A stretch of 64,000 nucleotides of DNA, taken from the NCBI RefSeq assembly GCF_001660705.2, contig NZ_LYBV02000026.1:278000-341999 (forward strand). Reading direction: 5' to 3'. The notes beneath the pieces were generated by a model. It did no database searches, was not told the origin of the DNA, and saw nothing but the letters and a program-made list of their open reading frames with translations. The position numbers and the translations under genes were made by a program. Positions 37,401 through 46,080 of the stretch are shown one piece after another. The DNA is from Saccharicrinis aurantiacus (GTDB lineage: Bacteria > Bacteroidota > Bacteroidia > Bacteroidales > Marinilabiliaceae). Each line of letters starts with the position of its first letter. Within the stretch, counting starts at the first letter, position 1.

Positions 37401-38000
37401 CCCTGGGCCAAACTGTTGCCAAACAATATCGGGGTTAGAGCTTACATTCTTTGTTTTTAAATCATTAAAAAAGCTTTCTTCCTCTTCAATCCATTCAATT
37501 TTAAAATCGTCGAAGTATATCTCCGAGTTACCTGCATTGTTTGGTCTAAAGCTAAACAGTATATAGGCGTTGGCATCCGTTTGCGTTGCTCTATAGCTTG
37601 TTTTGTATTGTGTCCATTCTGTTTTATCAAAATTGCTAAGGTTTATTTGATGAAGTTTAGTTCCATCTTCTGCAAATATTTTGATATTGGTGGTAGAGTT
37701 ATCATTGGGGTTATTCACAAATTTATACCAAAATGTTATTTCATAGTTTTCTCCCTCTTTCAGTAAAAAGGAGCTTGTAGTTAAATTGCCTTTCTGCGAT
37801 GGTGAATTAAAAATCATATTTAAACCGTAAGCATCGTTTCTTTTCGAAATGGTGTTTCGTTCAAATAAGGGCATGCCTGTACTTAGTGTGCTTGACCATT
37901 CTGTAGAAAATTCTTTTTCAAAGCCGCTATAAAAAACAGATTCGTTGGCATAAAATATATTGGGGATAATTAGGAGTATGGAAATTATAAAGTTTTTCAT
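34434..38000 (-). CDS. Large secreted BNR/VPS10-like beta-propeller protein with T9SS sorting domain
   Basis: An 1188-residue extracellular protein. A signal peptide (about 1-18) is followed by a carbohydrate-binding-like jelly roll (about 20-172: LLKEGENYEITFWYKF ... IYFDDFKIEW), a long run of BNR/sortilin-type propeller repeats (about 190-1010) with many copies of the short form S-T-D-x-G-x-T/N-W (STNKGTSWTL, STDRGETWQK, STDGGENWHV, STDNGATFHE, SSDGGANWTD), a BIG2-like Ig domain (about 1020-1100), and the type A sorting domain of the type IX secretion system (from LNIYPNPSSNHIFV to the end). Similar propellers occur in sialidases and GH74-like enzymes; no catalytic signature is clear, so binding or hydrolysis of a glycan both remain possible. 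It may be co-transcribed with the sulfatase downstream. Confidence 0.88.
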   Translation of the reverse strand: MKNFIISILLIIPNIFYANESVFYSGFEKEFSTEWSSTLSTGMPLFERNTISKRNDAYGLNMIFNSPSQKGNLTTSSFLLKEGENYEITFWYKFVNNPNDNSTTNIKIFAEDGTKLHQINLSNFDKTEWTQYKTSYRATQTDANAYILFSFRPNNAGNSEIYFDDFKIEWIEEEESFFNDLKTKNVSSNPDIVWQQFGPGMSGNCKSAFWHPTEPDVLFISPNMGNSYGTWDAGYTYNTILNVDETDYKKGYRGPIELTCVDFARGNTNFGMSTDERNNGIFYTEDLGHTWTRMPVTTFDGIYVDAVAVDPKNDNIWYAGGGRLRNLGSNLYPHSQPKGTLAHSPSLNKIWKSTNKGTSWTLINSGLEAETGIETLLVDPANSDIVYASTSTGFYKSTNGGDLWVKKDSGMDYDMLRAMDYHYNADDDLLTIIVIINPIWKADGTTITDEKGGLFKSTDRGETWQKISGNLAIDMSHFQNNADIKKSYSHCAAYIFDMDDDAFLAAYPDMPSKITIRYNTIEIDPNDVNNIYLNNEYSNASRNNFKPGGVWRSTDGGENWHVCLRNGKAWESGSTDASYWAQRNNPMETNISLKYKKEWVNRDFYERKGCNFVKFNADGSVLHTQLAKISLMSYDKGETWVDIDDEYTGEPEEESYVGAGNSNVPGHGFFQHPLIPNKVFCHAGENSLWVTNLDGDNVREGAQAANFYKLLDDENSLSWYAIHPNNTNIHYALFFRQAKKGKLMRSTDNGATFHEHGEAVPYWDITGHSGDQSVHQIHLTIDPAQPDNMYFVVPQKSRNMEYVGNSITHWGFHKSSDGGANWTDSNNGLPESLDATMVAIDPNNNSTLYVSIQNSNGGLFKSTDYGGNWLEVESTQAISGNYGINDIHFAKDGKIYITAGASYANSNDGGLWVSEDRMVSWTKIFDFPWTNRIETASYDPNIILVSTLSNAKIDGRNAGVYLSKDASVTWEKINTGNGQSDRVNDIAIDNYTPGKFYASTFGSGWYTATDPNSNPIVEATGILINPQTLILKEDEEQQLQVIVSPSNASFQTVNWQIDDPTIASIDALGRVAALKKGTTTITATLVNTNISHSIVLKVDDESASVNQLKTQSLNIYPNPSSNHIFVSSNERLATEAHLNVYNTLGEVVINKKVNDANEAIDISSLNQGLHLVVIKTDSDMLYGRFIKE

Positions 38001-38464
38001 TGCCTGATTTTAATTGTAGATTATTTTAGATTCTTCTTCATGCAATATTCAATAATACTTGGAATAACAAATATGGAATCCCTTTCATGTAAAAAGACCT
38101 AATAAACGGTGTAAAAGTAGGGGGTAAAAACGTATCGGTTTTATTAGCTGTTCTTGTTTTTTTGAAAGTAATAATTGCCGTTGTATGATTAAACTATAAG
38201 TGTTTTGTTTTGCAGGTAAAATTATGAAAATTTGACATTTAGTCAGGTCAATTTTATTAGTAACGTTTTTTAAGGATAAGAATTGCCTAGTGTTTTGTAG
38301 AATAAAACTAATACTGATGTAAATGAATCTTGTGTTTTATAAATAGTTTTAGACATGTGTTATAATTTGTTTTTACCCGCTATCTTCCTATTTTCACACT
38401 CTATAAAGAGATTTGAATATTGCACTAATCGTGCTAACGTTATTATATTTCAATACTGAAAGTT
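38001..38464. other. Intergenic region between divergent BNR-repeat and HTCS genes
   Basis: A 464-base AT-rich gap. TTTG (38412-38415) and TATATTTC (38444-38451) are present before the HTCS gene but 28 bases apart, too far for a standard promoter. No gene, repeat or hairpin of note was seen. An HTCS operator could lie here or before susC but is not recognisable. Confidence 0.3.
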
Positions 38465-41400
38465 ATGCTAAAAAAAATATCATTATTACTGTTTTTCGTT
38501 TGTTTTTCGTTTGGTGTATGGAGTTCTAGTTTTAAAAACTTGACCACATTAGATGGCTTATCTCAAAACGATGTAAACTGTATCTTTCAGGATAGTAGAG
38601 GGTTTATTTGGATTGGTACACACGATGGCTTAAATAGATACGATGGATATACGTTTAAAGTGTATCGTATGGAACCACGACAAAAAGATGGTTTGGTTAG
38701 TAATATTGTTTTTACCATTACAGAGGATGCTGAAGGACACCTTTGGATGGGCTCTAGTGATAATGGAATTTGTAAATTTGATGTGGACAATAATGTGTTC
38801 ACGCATTTTTCAAATTCAACTGAAACCCCCAATGTATTAACCTCTAATCGAATCATTCAAATTAAGGCTGATAGTTACGGTAATGTTTGGTCTGTTACTG
38901 ATAAGGGAGTTGATGTAATTATTACTGCTACCAATGAGGTTATTCATTTAACTCTTGCTGATTTAGGGGCAACAAAAGGGAGTTTTCAAGGGAATTTTGG
39001 CCGTTCAATACTTGAAGATTCGGAAGGTAATATATGGATAGGTACCTATAAAGGCTTGGCAAAAATGGACCCAGTAAAGCACAAAGTGTCCTATATTTAT
39101 ACACCAAGTGCTAAGCCCTCATTGGTAACAAATATTCAAGAGTACGGAGATTATCTAGTTGTATGTAATGGCGCTACAGTACGTATTTTTGATAAAAAAA
39201 CGAAAGAATATCATAAAAGTTTAAAACTATTGAGATCCACAAGAATGCTTATTGACGATTCTGGTAAATTGTGGGTAGGTAGTGCAAACGGCTTGCTTTT
39301 GTGCGAGCTTGAGGAGCATGCACCATTACGTTTTAAGAAGAAAAAACTATTTACAGCAAGTACTAAATCTGATGGCTTAACCACAAACTATATTACCGCC
39401 TTGTTTAAAGATAAATCTGGATTAATATGGATAGGTACAAATGGTGGAGGTGTTAATATTTATAATCCAAAATACAAGCCTTTCAAACAATATAATATCC
39501 AACAAGATCAAACAACAACATCTTACAATAAGGTGCGTAGTGTATTTTCTGATAAAAGAAATAATTTGTGGGTTGGTACAGCCGAAGGTTTAAGTTTTAT
39601 TTCAAAGAGTATCCTTGAAGAACAATCTGACAACAAGAATATTGATCAACAAAAGTTAAAGGGTAATTTAGTTTATTGTATAGATGAAGATGAGAAGAAT
39701 GACCTGCTTTGGATGGGAGCTATTTATCCTAGTGAGGTATATGTTTATAATACTAAGAATAATCAAAATATTGATCCTTACAAACTTGGAGTACCTAAAA
39801 CAAAATCGGTATTCTCAATATTAGTAGATAGTAAAAGTAATGTTTGGCTAGGTACCTATGGTGATGGTTTGTGGCGCTTAAAAAGGAAAAAAGATGGTAC
39901 TTATTATCGCAGACAATTTGTGATGGAAGATAAGAGCTACTCTTTGTCATCAAACATTATTAGAAGTTTAATGGAGGATAAACATGGTAATATTTGGGTT
40001 GGGACATCAAATGGTCTTAACAAAATCTCCTATAAAGAAAGCCATACCAGGAACCCTAGATTTTTCGTTCATAAAAACATTAGGGATAACGAAAAAACCT
40101 TAAGTCACAATTATATACTTCCAATATATGAGTCTAAATCAGGCGATATTTGGGTTGGCACTATGGGTGGAGGACTGAATAAATATGTTATATCAGATAT
40201 AGGTGTAGAGTCTTTTGAGTCCATCACAACTAAGGATGGTTTACCAAATAATGTAATAAAGGGAATCCAAGAGGATGAAAACCAAAACTTATGGCTCTCA
40301 TCAAACAAAGGATTAACTTGTTATAATCCTATCACAAAAGAAATTAGAAACTATGATGTGGCTGATGGATTGCAGGATAATGAGTTTTCTGAGTTAGCGA
40401 GTTGTAAGAATAAAAAAGGGGAGTTAATCTTTGGAGGGGTAAACGGGCTAAGTGTTTTTAAGCCTTCGGATATAGCTGAAGATACTACGGTTGCTGAACT
40501 CGCTTTTACACGACTTGATATTCTAAATCAACCAATTGAAGTTGGGGAAGAAGTAAGGGGCAGAGTGCCATTACAAAAAGATATTAATGCAACTGAACAG
40601 ATTTCTTTAAAATACGAAGAGAATAGTTTTACCATGTACTTTGCAGGATTACATTTTGTAGCACCGCATAAAAATAAGTATAAATATATTCTAGAGGGTT
40701 TTGATTCAGAATGGGTTTACACTAATTCGGATGCTCGTTTTGCCAAGTATACTAACCTTAAACCAGGTAATTACACTTTAAAAGTAATGGCGACCAATAA
40801 CGATGGTTTATGGAGTAATGAAGCCCGTACTATTAGTATAACAGTTATTGCACCTTGGTGGATGTCTACATCTGCTATGGTTGCATATCTAGTCGTTTTT
40901 GTGCTATTACTTTGGTTCTTCCGACGTTTTTCTCTTATTGGTGTGCAGCAAAAAAGTCAATTATTAATGGAGCGCTTCGAGAAAGAAAAAGTACAGGAGC
41001 TTTCGCAGATGAAGCTTAAGTTTTTTACGAATATCTCTCATGAGTTTCGGACCCCTTTAACCTTAATATTAGGACCTATAGAAAAACTTATTAAAGAGAA
41101 AAACACATTGCCCGAAGAGAAGGTTGATAAAATTCATCATACAATTTATAGAAATACTAACGTTTTGTTACGCTTAATTAATCAATTGATGGATTTTAGG
41201 AAGTATGAACAAGGTAAAATGAAAATTGAGGCAAACGAAGCAAATATTGTATTGTTTGTTAAAGATGTTTCAAAAGCCTTTGAAATGGTTGCTGATGAAA
41301 AGAATATTCAATTTAAATTTAATACTACGTCTGAGTCAATTAATCTTTGGTTTGACCCTGATAAACTTGAAAAAATTATTTACAACCTTCTTTCCAATGC

Positions 41401-42610
41401 TTTTAAGTATACTGATAATGGAGGGGAGATAATTATCAATATAAAAGAAGAAGATAAGACAATATCCATTGAAGTTAATGATACCGGTATTGGTATGTCA
41501 AATAATGTATTAAAACATGTTTTTGATAGATTTTATAATGCAGGGAAGATAAGTACTAATAAGCAAGGGAGTACTGGTATTGGTTTGTCCTATTCTAAGA
41601 GTTTGGTTGAAATGCACCATGGAACTATCTCCGCTAAAAGTACGGAGGGTGAGGGCACTAGTTTTGTTGTTGAATTATTAAAAGGGAAACAACATCTTAA
41701 AAAGGAAGAGTTACGTGGCACCTCAACCTACAAGATTCAAGAAGATGTAATTCTCTCCGGAATAATACATGGTGAACAAAAGAAAGCTGTAGTTGCAGTA
41801 TCTTCAGACAACAAAATCAAACTACTAGTAGTTGAAGATAATTTTGAACTGCGAGAGTATGTAGTTGACAACCTAGAAAGTAAATATGAAGTGCTTCAAG
41901 CTAAAAATGGTAAGGAGGGACTAGAAATTTGTAAGGAATACAATCCTGATCTTATTATAAGTGATGTTATGATGCCAATAATGGATGGCTTTGAAATGTG
42001 TGAGGCTATAAAAGCAGATGAAAGCATAAGCCATATTCCGATTATATTATTAACAGCTAAAAATTTAAGTGAGCATAAAGTTAAAGGGTATAGTTTAGGT
42101 GCTGATGCATACGTATCAAAGCCATTTGATATGGATGTTTTACTGGCTCAGATAGATGCGATTATAGAAAAGCGGAGTTTAATCATAAATATGTTTGATA
42201 AGAAGATAGAAGTCACGCCAACTGACATTGCATCAACTTCAATGGATGAAAAATTCTTAGCAAAGATAATTTCTATTATTGAATCAAAAATAGATGAACC
42301 TTTATTTACAGTAGAAGAACTAGCTTCAGAATATGGTATTTCAAAGGTAATAATGAATAGAAAGCTGAAAGCTCTCACTGGTAAAACAGCAAAAATATTT
42401 ATCAGAACAATACGCTTAAAACGTGCCGCGCAACTTCTTTCATTAGGTCGTTATACTGTAGCTGAAGTAACATATGAAGTAGGTTTTTCAGATTTAAAAT
42501 ACTTTAGAACTTGTTTTAAAACAGAATTCTCTCTTTCTCCCTCAGAATATAAAAAGAAGTTCTCAGAGCAACTCATCTCGGATTCTGATGATTTAGAAGA
42601 CGAAGAATAA
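38465..42610 (+). CDS. Hybrid two-component system regulator (HTCS)
   Basis: A 1381-residue one-protein two-component system that senses a glycan fragment in the periplasm and activates its polysaccharide utilisation genes. Order: signal peptide; Reg_prop beta-propeller sensor (about 20-690) with repeated SSDNGICKFD-like and GLIWIGTNGGGVNIYN-like blades; Y_Y_Y domain (about 715-790: KYKYILEGFDSEW, LKPGNYTLKVMATNNDGLWS); one membrane segment (about 800-822); HisKA with His859 in NISHEFRTPLTLILGP; ATPase domain (NLLSNAFKYT, GSTGIGLS); receiver domain with Asp1167 in IISDVMMPIMDGFE; and a C-terminal AraC-type HTH (about 1280-1375: VEELASEYGISKVIMNRKL, VAEVTYEVGFSDLKYFRTCF). It is followed by a terminator and then by susC/susD, its likely targets. 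Confidence 0.96.
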   Translation: MLKKISLLLFFVCFSFGVWSSSFKNLTTLDGLSQNDVNCIFQDSRGFIWIGTHDGLNRYDGYTFKVYRMEPRQKDGLVSNIVFTITEDAEGHLWMGSSDNGICKFDVDNNVFTHFSNSTETPNVLTSNRIIQIKADSYGNVWSVTDKGVDVIITATNEVIHLTLADLGATKGSFQGNFGRSILEDSEGNIWIGTYKGLAKMDPVKHKVSYIYTPSAKPSLVTNIQEYGDYLVVCNGATVRIFDKKTKEYHKSLKLLRSTRMLIDDSGKLWVGSANGLLLCELEEHAPLRFKKKKLFTASTKSDGLTTNYITALFKDKSGLIWIGTNGGGVNIYNPKYKPFKQYNIQQDQTTTSYNKVRSVFSDKRNNLWVGTAEGLSFISKSILEEQSDNKNIDQQKLKGNLVYCIDEDEKNDLLWMGAIYPSEVYVYNTKNNQNIDPYKLGVPKTKSVFSILVDSKSNVWLGTYGDGLWRLKRKKDGTYYRRQFVMEDKSYSLSSNIIRSLMEDKHGNIWVGTSNGLNKISYKESHTRNPRFFVHKNIRDNEKTLSHNYILPIYESKSGDIWVGTMGGGLNKYVISDIGVESFESITTKDGLPNNVIKGIQEDENQNLWLSSNKGLTCYNPITKEIRNYDVADGLQDNEFSELASCKNKKGELIFGGVNGLSVFKPSDIAEDTTVAELAFTRLDILNQPIEVGEEVRGRVPLQKDINATEQISLKYEENSFTMYFAGLHFVAPHKNKYKYILEGFDSEWVYTNSDARFAKYTNLKPGNYTLKVMATNNDGLWSNEARTISITVIAPWWMSTSAMVAYLVVFVLLLWFFRRFSLIGVQQKSQLLMERFEKEKVQELSQMKLKFFTNISHEFRTPLTLILGPIEKLIKEKNTLPEEKVDKIHHTIYRNTNVLLRLINQLMDFRKYEQGKMKIEANEANIVLFVKDVSKAFEMVADEKNIQFKFNTTSESINLWFDPDKLEKIIYNLLSNAFKYTDNGGEIIINIKEEDKTISIEVNDTGIGMSNNVLKHVFDRFYNAGKISTNKQGSTGIGLSYSKSLVEMHHGTISAKSTEGEGTSFVVELLKGKQHLKKEELRGTSTYKIQEDVILSGIIHGEQKKAVVAVSSDNKIKLLVVEDNFELREYVVDNLESKYEVLQAKNGKEGLEICKEYNPDLIISDVMMPIMDGFEMCEAIKADESISHIPIILLTAKNLSEHKVKGYSLGADAYVSKPFDMDVLLAQIDAIIEKRSLIINMFDKKIEVTPTDIASTSMDEKFLAKIISIIESKIDEPLFTVEELASEYGISKVIMNRKLKALTGKTAKIFIRTIRLKRAAQLLSLGRYTVAEVTYEVGFSDLKYFRTCFKTEFSLSPSEYKKKFSEQLISDSDDLEDEE

Positions 42611-42634
42611 ACCTTATTTTATATCATAAATATT

Positions 42635-42672
42635 GCCCTGAGTAAATACTAATTATTTACTCAGGGTTTTTT
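42635..42672 (+). terminator. Terminator of the HTCS gene
   Basis: A perfect 13-pair stem, CCCTGAGTAAATA and TATTTACTCAGGG, with the five-base loop CTAAT, then six T. It separates the regulator from the SusC/SusD operon. The rest of the 339-base gap to susC (42673-42949) is AT-rich, and I found no promoter there that meets the consensus. Confidence 0.9.
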
Positions 42673-42949
42673 GTTTATTCTCGATAGAAGGAAATAATGA
42701 ATTTTATTAAATGTTAAAAAGAGTAAAGGTGTAAAATGCTCTTGCGTAATTAATTTGTTCGCTGTTCTCCATATGTAATCAATGATTTAAAAGGCTGTTC
42801 AGGATATTCTTATTTTGCACTAAGGGTTATTTTAGGCTCTAAATCCTTCTATTTTAGGGAAAATTAACAATTATTACCCACTTTTTAGACTTGCTTATAC
42901 CCACATAAATTTAGCCTCTTCATCTAATTTTACCTGTAATAAATGATGA

Positions 42950-45900
42950 ATGAAAGAAAACAAAATTACATCTATGAAACGACACAATTTTAATCAATTG
43001 CTAAAACGGGGGATTTTTCTATTACTCGTACTTATGATGCAGGTTGGTATTGCAAATGCGCAATCTGTAAAGATTAGCGGAACTGTTACCGATGGAGAAA
43101 CTGGCGAGCCTTTACCCGGGGTTGCCATTGTCTTTAAAGGAACATCTAATGGTACAATTACCGATTTTTCTGGTAATTATTCAATTAAAGGGCCTCAAAC
43201 CGGAATCCTTCAGTACTCTTTTATAGGTTTCGATTTAAAAGAAATACCTGTTGAGGGGAAATTGAAAATTAATGCCAAACTTAAACCTAGTAGTATCGAT
43301 ATCGATGAAGTAGTTGCCATCGGTTATGGTACACAAAAAAAGAAAGAATTATCAGGAGCCGTTGTTCAGGTTAAATCTGAGGATATTCAAAAAATATCTA
43401 CATCTGATTTAGGTACTGCTTTACAAGGGTCTATTGCCGGGGTAAGTGTTCAGCTAAGCTCAGGGCAACCTGGTGCCAATTCGAATATTCAAATTCGAGG
43501 TGTAAATTCGATCTCAGGAGATAATGCTCCGCTTTTTGTTGTAGATGGTATTCCGCAAGAGTCAGATCCACAGTTAAGTAATAGCGAAATAGAGAGTGTG
43601 GATGTGCTTAAAGATGCTGCCTCAGCAGCTATTTATGGAGTGCGTGGTTCTGGTGGTGTTATTTTAATTACCACTAAAACGGGTAAAGCTGGAGAAATGA
43701 AAATTACAGCTGATGGATACTATGGAATTCAAAAAATCACTTCGGGTATTGATCTATTGAATTTTGAAGATTATTGGTATGCACAGTTTATTTTTCAAGG
43801 ACACCTAGACGCAAATGCTACCTCTGATAATACTTGGACTGCTATGGAGAATACTCCATCAAACTTTACCAATAACACCAGTATAATGGATGTTATTGAA
43901 CAAGATAATGCGAAAATTCAAAATTATAGTGTTAATATATCAGGAGGTACAAAAGATTTGACTTACAATATTGTAGGGTCTTTATTCTCTCAAGATGGTA
44001 CTCTTATTAATACAGGTTATGAGCGATTTAATGTAAGAGCTAATTCTTCATACAAAAAAGGACGATGGACGGTTCGATCTAGTTTAGGTTTTAAGGTTGA
44101 TGAGCAGGAGTATGCAGCAGGTAATTTATTATATGAAGCCTATAAATACAAACCATTTCAAAAAGACTTAGATCCAAGCGCATCAGTAGTAAGTGATGAT
44201 GGTACGGGGAATGATAAGCTCCAAACAGGAAATGTTATGGCCAAATTAAAGCAAACAGATGTTCGTAATGGTGAAACCTTTAATGGGAATCTGAGTGTTG
44301 GATTTGAAGTGATGAAGGGTTTAACCTTTAATGGAAGAGCTGGTGTTATATATGGAAATAATACAAGAGTAAAGATAAATCCACTTTTTGAGGTTTATGA
44401 TAACGATGGAGAACTGGTTGTTAATACAAATACCCGTTCTGGCGTTAAAAACACCAGCGATAGAAACACAAAAACAACCTTCGAAGGAGGATTAAATTAT
44501 GTGAAAAAGATTGGTAAGCATCAATTAAAGCTTTTAGCTGTGGCCACAAGTGAAGAGTTTAAATACTCAACATTTTATGCGCAGGGTAAAGATATCACAA
44601 GTAATGCTGTTCCTGTGTTAGAGCAAACAACACTTGAGCCATCAGTAGGTTCTGGCAAAGATTATAACAGAACACTTATTGGTTTGTTAGGTCGTGTGCA
44701 ATATAGTTATAAAGGCGGACGTTACAACTTAAGTGTGAGTGCCCGTCGTGATGCTTCGTCTAAATTTTCTGCAGAACATAGGTGGGAGACATTTCCTTCA
44801 GTTTCTGCGAGTTGGAATGTTGCTGATGAAAAATTTTGGCAAGGAATGTCATCTGTTGTTAATGCCTTTAAGTTGAGGGCATCTCATGGACAAGTGGGTA
44901 ATAACAGTATTCCTGATTACGCTTATGGTGCCACAATCAGTTCTGGTTATGATTATCCTTTTGGAGTTGAAGGTAATCCTTACCTTACTTTAGGTCAAAC
45001 TCAAACAGCTTATGCAAATCCACAAGTTCATTGGGAAACATCACAACAAACCAATCTTGGTCTTGATTTTGGCTTCTTTAAGAATAAGTTGACATTTAAT
45101 ATGGATATATATAATACAGATAAAAAAGATTTACTATTTCCATTATTGGTCCCTTCGGCAGCAGGAATTGGTCAAAACCAAAAGGTATATCTTAATATAG
45201 GTGATATGAATAATAGGGGTATCGAGTTAGCTACTAATTATCGTCATCATGGTAAATTTAGTTGGAGTGTAGGAGGAACTTTTACTAAAAATGTAAACGA
45301 AATTAAGAAGATGAATGGGTCTAACCCAATCTCTTATTTCTCAAATGGTAATCCTATTTCGGTGAGTGGCAATAAAGATAAGATAACGGTAATTACAGAA
45401 GGGTATGAAGCAGGTGCTTTCATGGTTATGGAGACTAATGGCCTTGCTAATACCAAAGAAAAATTAGCGGAATATCAGAAAATTGATCCAGGGGCTAGAA
45501 TGGGAGATCTAATTTATGTCGATCAGAATGGAGATAATGTAATCGATGAATCGGATAGAGTTTATGGTGGTAGTGGAACTCCTGAGTTCGAGCTGGGTTT
45601 AAGCTTGAACTGCGATTATAAAGGCTTTGACTTTTCTATGCAATGGTTTGGAGCATTTGGGCAAGAAGTAATCAATGGATCTAGAATTTATGCTCATACA
45701 ACAGGTACGCACCAAGATCAACTATATCAGTGGTCAACTGACAATCCGCTAGGAGTTATGCCAGCTAATAGAAAAGGAGATCATATGAACTATAGGTCTT
45801 GGTCTGATATATGGATAGAAGATGGATCTTTCGTTCGTTTAAGAAATGTAACTATAGGATATACATTACCTAAAAAAATGTTAACTAAGATAGGTCTCTC

Positions 45901-46063
45901 TAAGTTACGTTTTTATGTGGCAACAGATAATCCACTAACTTTTACGAAGTACACAGGTTACGATCCTGAAGTAGGTGGTGATGGATTATCAACACGTGGT
46001 TTGGATAAAGGAAATTATCCTATAAGTTCACAGTATAGAGGTGGTGTACAATTGAGTTTCTAA
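42950..46063 (+). CDS. SusC-like TonB-dependent outer-membrane receptor
   Basis: A 1037-residue outer-membrane importer for oligosaccharides, energised by TonB. A signal peptide (MKRHNFNQ ... QVGIANAQ) is followed by a carboxypeptidase-D-like N-terminal extension (about 45-115: KISGTVTDGETGEPLPGVAI), the motif GYGTQKKKELSGAV typical of SusC, the plug domain (about 140-250: IQIRGVNSISGDNAPLFVVDG, LKDAASAAIYGVRGSGGVILITT), and a beta-barrel to the last Phe. ATG at 42950 is the longest start; ATG at 42974 (MKRHNF) gives a more typical signal peptide and may be the true one. It is followed by susD 17 bases later. The substrate is probably a sulfated glycan because of the sulfatases nearby, but that is not shown by the protein. 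Confidence 0.96.
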   Translation: MKENKITSMKRHNFNQLLKRGIFLLLVLMMQVGIANAQSVKISGTVTDGETGEPLPGVAIVFKGTSNGTITDFSGNYSIKGPQTGILQYSFIGFDLKEIPVEGKLKINAKLKPSSIDIDEVVAIGYGTQKKKELSGAVVQVKSEDIQKISTSDLGTALQGSIAGVSVQLSSGQPGANSNIQIRGVNSISGDNAPLFVVDGIPQESDPQLSNSEIESVDVLKDAASAAIYGVRGSGGVILITTKTGKAGEMKITADGYYGIQKITSGIDLLNFEDYWYAQFIFQGHLDANATSDNTWTAMENTPSNFTNNTSIMDVIEQDNAKIQNYSVNISGGTKDLTYNIVGSLFSQDGTLINTGYERFNVRANSSYKKGRWTVRSSLGFKVDEQEYAAGNLLYEAYKYKPFQKDLDPSASVVSDDGTGNDKLQTGNVMAKLKQTDVRNGETFNGNLSVGFEVMKGLTFNGRAGVIYGNNTRVKINPLFEVYDNDGELVVNTNTRSGVKNTSDRNTKTTFEGGLNYVKKIGKHQLKLLAVATSEEFKYSTFYAQGKDITSNAVPVLEQTTLEPSVGSGKDYNRTLIGLLGRVQYSYKGGRYNLSVSARRDASSKFSAEHRWETFPSVSASWNVADEKFWQGMSSVVNAFKLRASHGQVGNNSIPDYAYGATISSGYDYPFGVEGNPYLTLGQTQTAYANPQVHWETSQQTNLGLDFGFFKNKLTFNMDIYNTDKKDLLFPLLVPSAAGIGQNQKVYLNIGDMNNRGIELATNYRHHGKFSWSVGGTFTKNVNEIKKMNGSNPISYFSNGNPISVSGNKDKITVITEGYEAGAFMVMETNGLANTKEKLAEYQKIDPGARMGDLIYVDQNGDNVIDESDRVYGGSGTPEFELGLSLNCDYKGFDFSMQWFGAFGQEVINGSRIYAHTTGTHQDQLYQWSTDNPLGVMPANRKGDHMNYRSWSDIWIEDGSFVRLRNVTIGYTLPKKMLTKIGLSKLRFYVATDNPLTFTKYTGYDPEVGGDGLSTRGLDKGNYPISSQYRGGVQLSF

Positions 46064-46080
46064 TAGTTAAATTGGTAGAA

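Noticed and set aside
38412..38451. Promoter of the HTCS gene from TTTG and TATATTTC
   Set aside because: The boxes are 28 bases apart instead of about 19, and the second ends in C.
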